From the NCBI GenBank assembly GCA_900544025.1, contig UQTM01000002.1:29334-93333 (forward strand): 64,000 bases of DNA, in the 5' to 3' direction. Positions within the stretch are counted from its first letter, which is position 1. Each line of letters begins with the position of its first letter. Under the pieces are notes generated by a model. It ran no database searches and had not been told where the DNA came from. It saw only the letters and a program-made list of their open reading frames with translations. The DNA comes from an uncultured Odoribacter sp. Lineage in GTDB: Bacteria; Bacteroidota; Bacteroidia; Bacteroidales; Marinifilaceae. Made by a program: the position numbers and the translations under genes. This document shows, in pieces, positions 46,333 to 54,439 of this stretch.

Positions 46333-48301
46333 TAGCGTATGTAGCGTTCTGTTCGATAAACTGTCTACGAGGCGGCACATCGTCCCCCATAAGCATGGAG
46401 AAAATACGGTCTGCCTCGGCAGCATTCTCGATCGTCACCTGACGCAACGTTCTGCCGTCGGGAGACATCGTCGTGTCCCACAACTGTTCTGCTGTCATTT
46501 CACCAAGACCTTTGTAACGCTGGATATGCAAACTGCTCTCTTTACCCGCTCCCATTTCCTGGATCAATTGCAAACGCTGTTCTTCCGTCCAGCAATAGCG
46601 TTGATCCTTTCCTTTCTTCACGGAGTAAAGAGGCGGGGTTGCGATATACAAGTAACCGTTTTCAATTACCGATCTCATGTAACGGAAAAATAATGTCATA
46701 ATCAACGTGGCAATGTGCGCCCCGTCGACGTCGGCATCGGCCATGATCACGATCTTGTGGTAACGTATTTTTTCCAAATTAACCGCTTTACTGTCTTCCG
46801 CTGTACCAATCGTGATACCCAAAGCTTGGAAGATCATCTTGATCTCCTCGCTTTCCCACACGCGATGAGCCAACGCTTTCTCCACGTTCAGGATTTTACC
46901 TCTCAATGGAAGGATTGCCTGGAATTTACGGTCACGCCCTTGTTTAGCTGTACCCCCTGCTGAGTCTCCCTCGACAAGGAATATCTCGCAGTTCTCCGGG
47001 TTATTATCCGAACAATCCGCCAATTTACCGGGCAAACCGGAACCGGAAAGCACCGTCTTCCGTTGCACAAGTTCACGGGCTTTACGGGCCGCATGACGAG
47101 CTTGTGCGGCAAGGATTACCTTGTCCACGATAGCACGGGCATCTTTCGGATGTTCCTCCAGATAATTTGCTAATGCGACACTTACTGCTTGAGCCACGGC
47201 CGATCCAACCTCAGTATTACCTAACTTGGTCTTGGTCTGTCCCTCGAATTGAGGTTCTGCCACCTTCACGGAAATAATAGCTGTCAGACCTTCACGGAAA
47301 TCTTCCCCGCTAATATCAAACTTCAACTTGCTTAACATCCCGGAATTATCGGCATACGTCTTCAAGGTTTGCATCACTCCCCGACGGAATCCGGCAAGGT
47401 GTGTTCCCCCCTCGATCGTGTTGATATTATTCACGTAAGAGTAAACATTTTCCTTAAACTCCGTGTTGTAATGCATGGCCACCTCGATCGGAATTCCATT
47501 CTTTTCGGTCGTGATATGAATGGTTTCGTCAATCAATTTCTCCCGGGTTTCATCCAAGTATTCCACGAATTCACTCAATCCTTTTTCCGAGTAGAAAACT
47601 TCTGACTTAAACTCGTTCGTGTCCGGATCAATCGTCCGTTTATCGGTTAACGACAAGCGGATCCCCCGGTTTAGGTAAGCCAACTCCCGCAAACGGGCAG
47701 CTAAAATATCATATTTATATTCTGTTACATAAAATATAGAATCATCCGGCTTGAAATAGATCGTCGTACCCGTCCGATCCGTCTCGCCAATCACTTGCAC
47801 ATCTGCTAACGGGAATCCTTTACTGTACTCTTGGCACCAGATTTTACCTTCACGATAAATGGTTGCGACCAATTTCGTGGAAAGCGCGTTCACACAGGAT
47901 ACACCCACCCCGTGAAGTCCCCCGGAAACCTTGTAAGAACCTTTATCAAATTTACCACCGGCATGCAGAATCGTCATCACGACTTCCAGTGCCGAGCGAT
48001 TCTCTTTCTGGTTCATTCCCGTCGGAATTCCACGTCCATCGTCAGACACGCTGATCGAGTTATCCTCGTTAATCGTTACATCGATATTTTTACAATAGCC
48101 AGCCAACGCCTCGTCAATCGAGTTATCGACCACCTCGTACACCAAATGATGCAATCCTTTCGTATTAACATCTCCAATATACATGGACGGACGCATACGA
48201 ACGGCCTCCAACCCCTCCAACACTTGAATACTATCAGCCGAATACTCGTTATTCGTTTGCTCTATTTCTTCACTCATGTTCTGCTCTAATTCTTCACTCA
48301 T
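46319..48301 (-). CDS. gyrB: DNA gyrase subunit B
   Basis: Type IIA topoisomerase ATPase subunit of 660 residues that supercoils DNA together with GyrA. GHKL ATP-binding motifs (VVDNSIDEALAGY, DDGRGIPTG, GGLHGVGVSCVNALS) are followed by the transducer and the Toprim domain (LVEGDSAGGTAKQGRDR, PLRGKILNVEKA, DADVDGAHI). The C-terminus MGDDVPPRRQFIEQNATYANIDA fits GyrB rather than ParE. The N-terminus contains an apparent tandem duplication (MSEELEQ, MSEEIEQ), so the second Met is another possible start. Glu codons are mostly GAG, unlike genes left of 45 kb. Confidence 0.95.
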   Translation of the reverse strand: MSEELEQNMSEEIEQTNNEYSADSIQVLEGLEAVRMRPSMYIGDVNTKGLHHLVYEVVDNSIDEALAGYCKNIDVTINEDNSISVSDDGRGIPTGMNQKENRSALEVVMTILHAGGKFDKGSYKVSGGLHGVGVSCVNALSTKLVATIYREGKIWCQEYSKGFPLADVQVIGETDRTGTTIYFKPDDSIFYVTEYKYDILAARLRELAYLNRGIRLSLTDKRTIDPDTNEFKSEVFYSEKGLSEFVEYLDETREKLIDETIHITTEKNGIPIEVAMHYNTEFKENVYSYVNNINTIEGGTHLAGFRRGVMQTLKTYADNSGMLSKLKFDISGEDFREGLTAIISVKVAEPQFEGQTKTKLGNTEVGSAVAQAVSVALANYLEEHPKDARAIVDKVILAAQARHAARKARELVQRKTVLSGSGLPGKLADCSDNNPENCEIFLVEGDSAGGTAKQGRDRKFQAILPLRGKILNVEKALAHRVWESEEIKMIFQALGITIGTAEDSKAVNLEKIRYHKIVIMADADVDGAHIATLIMTLFFRYMRSVIENGYLYIATPPLYSVKKGKDQRYCWTEEQRLQLIQEMGAGKESSLHIQRYKGLGEMTAEQLWDTTMSPDGRTLRQVTIENAAEADRIFSMLMGDDVPPRRQFIEQNATYANIDA

Positions 48302-48387
48302 ATGATATATTTAATTGTTTTTTCTTATTTCTTATATTCGCTAAACTGTTCATTCACAGCCGGAATTTCATCCCGACACAAAACATA

Positions 48388-48395
48388 CAAATATA
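48388..48395 (-). promoter_or_regulatory. Promoter -7 element of gyrB
   Basis: On the minus strand TATATTTG (48395-48388) lies 86 bases before the gyrB ATG, in the 141-base gap after the srf cluster. No clear -33. It suggests that gyrB is not simply the last gene of the srf transcript. Confidence 0.45.
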
Positions 48396-48442
48396 CGAAA
48401 AATTCATGTAACTTTAGCGAAATCAAGCGAGATAATACAAGA

Positions 48443-49327
48443 TTATCTTTGAAACAATTTCCACTGGAGAACTTCTCCTTTCACGAAAAGAGACTCCTTT
48501 CGGAAGGCAACTTTCTGTTCGCTATTCATTTTCTGCACGGAAGAGATCAGCCAGCCGGAATTGTACTCGGCCCGGTTAAAAAATTCGATCGTGAACATAT
48601 AATTTTTCACCTGCAAACAATAGTACTTTATAGATTCGATTTTTTGTAGTTCTGCCGTCCCGCTGTACGTCAACCAAGAAAAAAGAGTCAGGTAATCCGG
48701 CTGAATTCCCTTCGCCCAATAGGTTACCAACGAAGTGTCTGCTACCATATTACTTGAAAGTTCCATGAAGTTCAATTCATTATTAGCCGGGCCGATAAAG
48801 AAAAGAGAATCTACTTTCGGGGTGAAAGCCTTCTCGTTAAAAGGGCTACATCCCACGATAACCCATCGGCTATCGCCCTGTTCCCCCTGTTGAACTTTTA
48901 ACGTCAAATTCACGCGTTCTTCCTTCCCCTTTATCTTGATTTTGCAGGTAATCACGGCATACCAATCCGGATCATAAAAAGACAACAAGGTGGAATCCTT
49001 CACAACCTGTTTCACGAATTCCTTTACAACCGGACTTTCCACCAATTTCTCGTTTCGTTGATTTACCAGGAATTGAATCATCATTTCCCGATCCTTCATT
49101 ACCGTAGCCATCTTTTCCAACAAAACGGAATCTAAATTCTCCTGCTGAAATGCATGTACCGTGTATTTCCCGTTAAAACGCTGGAAAAACTCGTCCAGCA
49201 TTTTAACACGCATCGTCAACACGTTATTTATCGCCCTGTCATCATCAAAACCTTGAGCCGCCAGAGTAACGCTCTGTAAACCACAAATAACGAGAAGGAT
49301 GTATTTATATAAATTCAGTATTTTCAA
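48443..49327 (-). CDS. Exported protein of the srf cluster, unknown function
   Basis: Protein of 294 residues with a signal peptide (LYKYILLVICGLQSVTLAAQ). The first half is helical (residues 30-110). The second half is beta-rich with two stretches, YDPDWYAVITCKIKIKGKEERVNLTLK and YCLQVKNYMFTIEFFNRAEYNSGWLISSV, suggesting a two-lobed NTF2-like or beta-sandwich fold. No catalytic motif recognised. It is the last gene of the cluster, four bases after the 196-residue exported protein gene. Confidence 0.65.
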   Translation of the reverse strand: MKILNLYKYILLVICGLQSVTLAAQGFDDDRAINNVLTMRVKMLDEFFQRFNGKYTVHAFQQENLDSVLLEKMATVMKDREMMIQFLVNQRNEKLVESPVVKEFVKQVVKDSTLLSFYDPDWYAVITCKIKIKGKEERVNLTLKVQQGEQGDSRWVIVGCSPFNEKAFTPKVDSLFFIGPANNELNFMELSSNMVADTSLVTYWAKGIQPDYLTLFSWLTYSGTAELQKIESIKYYCLQVKNYMFTIEFFNRAEYNSGWLISSVQKMNSEQKVAFRKESLFVKGEVLQWKLFQR

Positions 49328-49331
49328 GGTA

Positions 49332-49922
49332 TTATATATTATTATCCGTGATCGAAATATCCCCCAGTTTTACTTCGTAATACGTGCCTTCCGGCTTTTG
49401 AATAGGAACAAGTATGATCTGTATGTTCTTTTGCACGACATCGGAATAGGGACGATCACCTTCTCCCGTAAACTTTTGACTCATGGAAACCACAGCCTCG
49501 TACTTCCCATCCGGACGCTTCTTGAAATTAGAAATGAAAAAGACATCATAAAAACGAATCGTCACTTTATCGTACACTTTCTCGGACAAGAAGGCGATTC
49601 TCACCAAATACTGACGAACCTTTAGTTTCCGGGGCTTGGGCCGGGATGTTGAATTTACCTCTACGATACGGTTTTCATCTGAAAATAGACGTACGGCATT
49701 TTCGACTGCCGCGTTCTTGGCTGTTTTAGAAGTATTCTGATCGTTCTTCACCAAGACTTCCAGATAATTCTGTAATGACTGTATCTTGTTTATGGCCTGC
49801 TTTTTAAATTCCTCACCACTAATCTCGTTCGATGGGAATAACTTATTCCTGAAAGTCTGGGCAGAAGTACTCAAAACGGCCAGCGTACAGACGCACGTGA
49901 ATAGTAAAACTCTCTTTATCAT
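49332..49922 (-). CDS. Exported protein of the srf cluster, unknown function
   Basis: Protein of 196 residues with a signal peptide (KRVLLFTCVCTLAVLSTSAQ). A helical part with an alanine/asparagine-rich region (residues 38-90) is followed by basic KPRKLKVRQYLVRI and a beta-rich end (DKVTIRFYDVFFIS, KYEAVVSMSQKF, TYYEVKLGDISITDN). The order resembles the 294-residue exported protein encoded next to it, so the two may share a fold. Seven bases separate it from the zinc-ribbon membrane protein gene upstream. Confidence 0.65.
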   Translation of the reverse strand: MIKRVLLFTCVCTLAVLSTSAQTFRNKLFPSNEISGEEFKKQAINKIQSLQNYLEVLVKNDQNTSKTAKNAAVENAVRLFSDENRIVEVNSTSRPKPRKLKVRQYLVRIAFLSEKVYDKVTIRFYDVFFISNFKKRPDGKYEAVVSMSQKFTGEGDRPYSDVVQKNIQIILVPIQKPEGTYYEVKLGDISITDNNI

Positions 49923-49929
49923 AGTTATA

Positions 49930-50469
49930 TCATTTTGTTACCACTAATTCGGTTATTTTCTTCGCATCATTCTTGGTCACGGAAATGACCTGATATACTT
50001 CCCCCGTTAACCATAAATGATTCAAAAACTCCTTGGGAGTAAAACGCTGACCGATAAACCGGTCCTCCACGCAGACGGAATCAGGTGCGGCAAAGTCACT
50101 TAAAACCGTGTTCAACTGGGCGGGTGGTTGCGATAAATCTACATGTCCGGCAGACACCTCGCCTAAGTTTTTCTGGATAAGCTCTATGATCTGGTCATTA
50201 TTGGCAACGGGAGTTTCCGGGGTATTAACAGGATAGAAATACCACACGGCAAAAGCCACCGCCAACAGAACAACGACTAAGGTAGATATTCCGGCTATTT
50301 TTGCCACGTTAGCCCCTTGTTTCTTCCCACAATAGATGCAATATTTATATCCCGGATTCAACCAATTATGACAAGCCTTGCACGAGTGGGCTCCATTCAA
50401 CACCAAACCACATTCCACGCAATATAACGCATCAGAATCATTATCATGACCACATCGAGAACATTTCAT
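49930..50469 (-). CDS. Zinc-ribbon membrane protein of the srf cluster
   Basis: Protein of 179 residues. Two zinc ribbons at the N-terminus (CSRCG ... CVECG, then CKACH ... CIYCG, residues 3-50) face the cytoplasm. One membrane helix follows (IAGISTLVVVLLAVAFAVWYFY, about 60-81), then a small domain outside the membrane (residues 90-179) containing FTPKEFLNHLWLTGEVYQVISV. I chose ATG 50469 because it gives the MKCSRCG start common in this protein type; ATG 50481 is also possible. A regulatory or assembly subunit is likely. Confidence 0.7.
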   Translation of the reverse strand: MKCSRCGHDNDSDALYCVECGLVLNGAHSCKACHNWLNPGYKYCIYCGKKQGANVAKIAGISTLVVVLLAVAFAVWYFYPVNTPETPVANNDQIIELIQKNLGEVSAGHVDLSQPPAQLNTVLSDFAAPDSVCVEDRFIGQRFTPKEFLNHLWLTGEVYQVISVTKNDAKKITELVVTK

Positions 50470-50494
50470 AACACTACACATTTATCTATATACA

Positions 50495-52150
50495 TCAATC
50501 AAATTTCTTGGTAAAAATAATCATATTTTCCCTTAATCTATCAAAAACAAGTACAGTATCTATCACTTGCTCAAAATTATGAGCTTGAATTGTTATTCTA
50601 AACGGACAAGTGTTCGATACCCGTTTATTATACATCTGCACCCCCACTTGAATTTCTCCCCGGGGCAATTCGTCAAAGAATATATTTTCCTGAGGATTCG
50701 CGATAGCCATTTCCGGTTTTGCATTTGCATCTACATCCAAAGTTCCTGTACAACCGCCACAAACCTGTCGTTTACGCTTGTAATAGATCGTATCCGAACA
50801 GGGATTAATCACGAGCAAATCCAAATCATCCGTGCTACCCCACTGCAAATTTATTCTCAAAGAACCTCTTTCACCCCGCAACACGGTATCCCTGGGAGGT
50901 TCCGTCAATGAATCCGGTGGAGCCGGAACAGTCTCCCGGTGCGTAACAGTAGAATCCGGTAAAACAGGGACGTCTGCAGGTCGCTGACACGAACAACTGC
51001 AATCCCGCAACAGCCATAATAACAGGAGTAATAACAATATACCCAACAACCAAAGCCACCAAGGTCTCTTTTTCTTGGGATAAACCGTCATTTGATAATA
51101 GTCTGCATCCGGCACGATCTTTAATTTCCCGGGAGCATCACCGATCTTCATTTTCACTTTTTTAGTTCCCCAGACATCATGCAGATAGAAATTACCATTC
51201 TCATCCGTTGTTGTCCGGAGATTGATTCCTTCCCCCCAAACATGCACGGGAACTCCTGTCAGCACCTCGTTCAAATGATTCATTACATGCACCGTCTTCC
51301 GGTTATGCGGAAGCGGGGCCTCTGCTGGTTGTTTCACACCCAACGGGGGTACCGGAGGCGGGGTTCCTTGTTTGGGCGGAACCGGGGGTACCGGAGGAGG
51401 CATTGGCTTATCCTCTGCCTCCAAAACCAACTGGTATTTCGCGTGATCCAACACGTTAAACCCTTTCAAGAAACGTTGTTTCCCTTCTTCCCGCACGTCA
51501 TAAGCCTCGAAAGAAGTCCCGACAGGCAAAGAAAAATTACATTTTCCATTCCCGTCAGTCATCGCTTTCCAAGTACGTTCTCCTTGCTTGAAATGCAGTA
51601 AAACTTGGCTTGCCGGAGTTCCATCCGTATAAATGCAATCGATCATGACATTTCTCAAGGGTCTTATCTTCTGGATAATCCCCATCTCTGCATTTGACGT
51701 GTTGCTCAAGAACCCCCATTCCGTTAGCACGAAATGTAACGTACCGTCCGCCAAGCGACTCATGTATACGCAATCTTCCAGTGAGGGGATCTCGATACAT
51801 TGCAACAGTAATTGATAAAATGCCACGTAATCGGGATTCTTCACCCCATTGTCCGGATTAAAATGGGCCAACACGGTATCAATCTTCTCTTTTAGAGCGG
51901 ATTTTATTTCGTCCTGAACTTGCAGAGAACAGGACGCAAAAACAGCCCGCAAAGGAGAAAATTCTTCCTCGTATTCCGTGTACCAGCTAATTTGTTTCTT
52001 GAAACGGTCAATACTAGGTTCCGCAAAAATACGATATTCCTCATTTCTTCCCAGGTTACTCTTTATTTGACGGTATAAAGCAATCAATTCCAGATTGTCC
52101 CTGACAATAGGAACAACATGCTCCAATCCGGTTGTCCTCAGTAGTAGCAT
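50495..52150 (-). CDS. srf-cluster membrane protein with exported DUF2135-like domain
   Basis: Protein of 551 residues in clear blocks: a cytoplasmic N-terminal domain (about 1-185) whose pattern (FAEPS, then a Tyr/Phe-rich stretch, then VLTEWGFLS) recurs in the subtilisin encoded just upstream; a short beta-sandwich; a proline-rich linker (PPPVPPVPPKQG, about 247-275); a second carboxypeptidase-like sandwich (about 285-355); a membrane helix (WWLWLLGILLLLLLLWLL, about 365-385) followed by a Cys-rich CSCSCQ; and an exported domain (about 430-545) with LRINLQWGSTDDLDLLVI and FFDELPRGEIQVGVQMY, like the YfaP/DUF2135 fold. Its ATG overlaps the subtilisin stop (TGATG). Confidence 0.7.
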   Translation of the reverse strand: MLLLRTTGLEHVVPIVRDNLELIALYRQIKSNLGRNEEYRIFAEPSIDRFKKQISWYTEYEEEFSPLRAVFASCSLQVQDEIKSALKEKIDTVLAHFNPDNGVKNPDYVAFYQLLLQCIEIPSLEDCVYMSRLADGTLHFVLTEWGFLSNTSNAEMGIIQKIRPLRNVMIDCIYTDGTPASQVLLHFKQGERTWKAMTDGNGKCNFSLPVGTSFEAYDVREEGKQRFLKGFNVLDHAKYQLVLEAEDKPMPPPVPPVPPKQGTPPPVPPLGVKQPAEAPLPHNRKTVHVMNHLNEVLTGVPVHVWGEGINLRTTTDENGNFYLHDVWGTKKVKMKIGDAPGKLKIVPDADYYQMTVYPKKKRPWWLWLLGILLLLLLLWLLRDCSCSCQRPADVPVLPDSTVTHRETVPAPPDSLTEPPRDTVLRGERGSLRINLQWGSTDDLDLLVINPCSDTIYYKRKRQVCGGCTGTLDVDANAKPEMAIANPQENIFFDELPRGEIQVGVQMYNKRVSNTCPFRITIQAHNFEQVIDTVLVFDRLRENMIIFTKKFD

Positions 52151-54435
52151 CAGTGTTGATTTAATTGTTTTTTCAAACGCTCGATTTCCCGTTCTAAACT
52201 GTCTATTTTACGAGTACATGGATCTGCGAGCAAAGGATTATTCTTCTGAAGATAGGCCATCGCTTTATCTACTTGCAACAAGTTTCCGATTTGCTTACGT
52301 ACCCCGTTCCCCGGCAAAGGTATGGCTGTCTTCACTAAAGCCTCCTTAACGTCCGTAAACTTGACATCATCCCCAAGTGAAAACAGCAAAGCTGCCGCTC
52401 CGGCAACAATAGGAGTTGACATACTCGTTCCTTGTAAAAAATCATACTTATTATCCGGGATGGCATTATAGATACTCATACCGGGGGCGCAAATGGATAC
52501 ATATTTCCCAAAATTCGAGAACCAAGCTGGCTCGGCATTCACTCCGACAGCTCCTACATATAAAACTTTATCGGAACGTTTCATCGGGTCAACGACGGTC
52601 AATATGTTTTCATTTCCCGCACATTCCACCACCAACACGCCACATTCCTCTGCATAGACATATAATTCATTCCAGAACATTCCTTCTTCAACGAAAGTAG
52701 TTTGCCCGATCTGTTCCTGTACATCCCACGGCAGCTGATCCGTTCCCTCCCGAGGATTACTCCCGATGGAAATACTTATAACTTGTACCCCTTGTTTTAA
52801 AGCGTATAGGAAACCTTTGATGATGGCAGACGTCGGCATACTCCCGTCCTCAACTCCCACCTGTATCGGCATCACTTTACATCCCGGGGCTATTCCGGAA
52901 ACCCCCACTCCATTTATGGCTCCAACAACCAACGAGGCCACGTGGGTCCCATGACGCTGCGTTCCCCCATACGTGTTCACATCCGGCGAATTAGTCATGA
53001 TATTCCAAGGATTGACACATTGACCTTTCAACTCTTCGTGTTCCAAATCGAAAGCGTTGTCAATGACCGCAACAACAACATCCTCCCTTCCCATCGTCAC
53101 ATCCCATCCCTGAAAAGCCCGGATGAGTTTAAAATAATAAGACTCATCCGCATCCTTAAAACCCGGCTCATCCGGTATCACTTCCGCACCAAAGACACCT
53201 TCTGTGAAAACCATCCGGACTCCCGTCAACTTTTGCAGTCTTTCTTTCCAGACAACAATGTCATCCGTGGCGAATTGTACTTGCAACAAGTTAGCCAGCG
53301 TGTCGCAATACACGACTTGAGCTTGATCCGCATACCTTGCATTGAAATCTTCCAGAAACTCTTCTATCGTATTGTCCCGGTTAATAATAACATTCAGGCG
53401 ATTACCCACAATAGGACGCTGCAATGTATCTCCCGGCATGGGACGTACATCATCTCTATTAATAGGAAGGGGCGTCTCCGGAATCTGTTCCCTTCGGACA
53501 GGCGGCACCGGATTCTGCCGATCTCGGTCGCCCGAACGATCTTGGTCACGTCCCGGTACCGGATTCGTTAAAATATGAGTGGTCTCATCCCGGCCTGTTG
53601 AACCTCCGCAACGAGAGTTATTCAACAGGAAAAACAATAATAACAGGAGTAATAAGGCTAGTAAAATCCACAATAAACGTTTCCACCATTTTCCCCACCA
53701 AAGTCTCCAGCGAGACGCTTTCTTTACTTTCACATCCTTCGTAACCGTGGTTGTTTCATCCGTTATCTTTATATCCTTTTCATGTTCCTCCACGTTTTTG
53801 TTTATCTCCTTATTCTTTTCGGGAATAGGCGGTGGAGTAACAACAGGTTCTTTCACGTCTCCCGTGATACCAGTAGTTCCGGTTTCCGGCACAGGCGGAG
53901 GCGTCACCTTCGTCGGAGGTTCCGGGGGTGTCACTTGGGGACGGAATCGACTCAATGCATCCCGCAAGCTAAAACTTTTCTTGCTTAACTCATCAGAAAC
54001 AAATCCCCATAAAACCAGGATCACTTGCCCGTTACCCCAATAAATAGATTCATATCCCGGAACCCGGAATGCCAGATGCAGAATCTCACCCATCTGCTTG
54101 TGGGAAGTCTCCCCACTTTGCAATAACTGATCCGCGAATGTTGTCACTTTTTCCAGCATCCCGGAGAGTTGATTGGCTGCCTGCTCTTGTTCCTCCGGCC
54201 CGAGTTTATCAAAAGATCGGTATTCCTCCACGTTCTCAGCATACCAAACCCCGTATCGAACTCCATTTTCACCATCCATCACGGAAGGTTCTGCCAGCAC
54301 GTTTGCAAACTCTCGTCCGAATTGAGAACCTAGCAAATTCTTAATTGACGCATATCGGCCGAAAACCGTATCACCATACCACAGTAGAGGACGATAATTC
54401 TCTAATTTTATCTTAAACAACTCACGACTTTTCAT
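52150..54435 (-). CDS. Membrane-anchored subtilisin-family (S8) protease of the srf cluster
   Basis: Protein of 761 residues. The N-terminal domain (about 1-145, with LAEPSV ... VLWGFVS) resembles that of the protein encoded next, a proline-rich linker follows (about 160-215), then one membrane helix (LLWILLALLLLLLLFFLLNN, about 255-275) which places the protease outside the cytoplasm. Residues 345-430 look like an inhibitor-type propeptide. The S8 domain has Asp459 (VIDNAFD), His498 (HGTH), the oxyanion Asn in CAGNE and Ser671 (GTSMSTP). DNA replaces the common DTG/DSG at the Asp. A short coiled coil ends the protein. ATG 54435, four bases after the srfC stop, is preferred to 54471. Confidence 0.82.
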   Translation of the reverse strand: MKSRELFKIKLENYRPLLWYGDTVFGRYASIKNLLGSQFGREFANVLAEPSVMDGENGVRYGVWYAENVEEYRSFDKLGPEEQEQAANQLSGMLEKVTTFADQLLQSGETSHKQMGEILHLAFRVPGYESIYWGNGQVILVLWGFVSDELSKKSFSLRDALSRFRPQVTPPEPPTKVTPPPVPETGTTGITGDVKEPVVTPPPIPEKNKEINKNVEEHEKDIKITDETTTVTKDVKVKKASRWRLWWGKWWKRLLWILLALLLLLLLFFLLNNSRCGGSTGRDETTHILTNPVPGRDQDRSGDRDRQNPVPPVRREQIPETPLPINRDDVRPMPGDTLQRPIVGNRLNVIINRDNTIEEFLEDFNARYADQAQVVYCDTLANLLQVQFATDDIVVWKERLQKLTGVRMVFTEGVFGAEVIPDEPGFKDADESYYFKLIRAFQGWDVTMGREDVVVAVIDNAFDLEHEELKGQCVNPWNIMTNSPDVNTYGGTQRHGTHVASLVVGAINGVGVSGIAPGCKVMPIQVGVEDGSMPTSAIIKGFLYALKQGVQVISISIGSNPREGTDQLPWDVQEQIGQTTFVEEGMFWNELYVYAEECGVLVVECAGNENILTVVDPMKRSDKVLYVGAVGVNAEPAWFSNFGKYVSICAPGMSIYNAIPDNKYDFLQGTSMSTPIVAGAAALLFSLGDDVKFTDVKEALVKTAIPLPGNGVRKQIGNLLQVDKAMAYLQKNNPLLADPCTRKIDSLEREIERLKKQLNQH

Positions 54436-54439
54436 ACCC

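Noticed and set aside
52942..53571. Plus-strand ORF of 209 codons inside the subtilisin gene
   Set aside because: Opposite strand of the protease domain and linker; rich in Arg/Ile, with no signal, domain or ribosome site.
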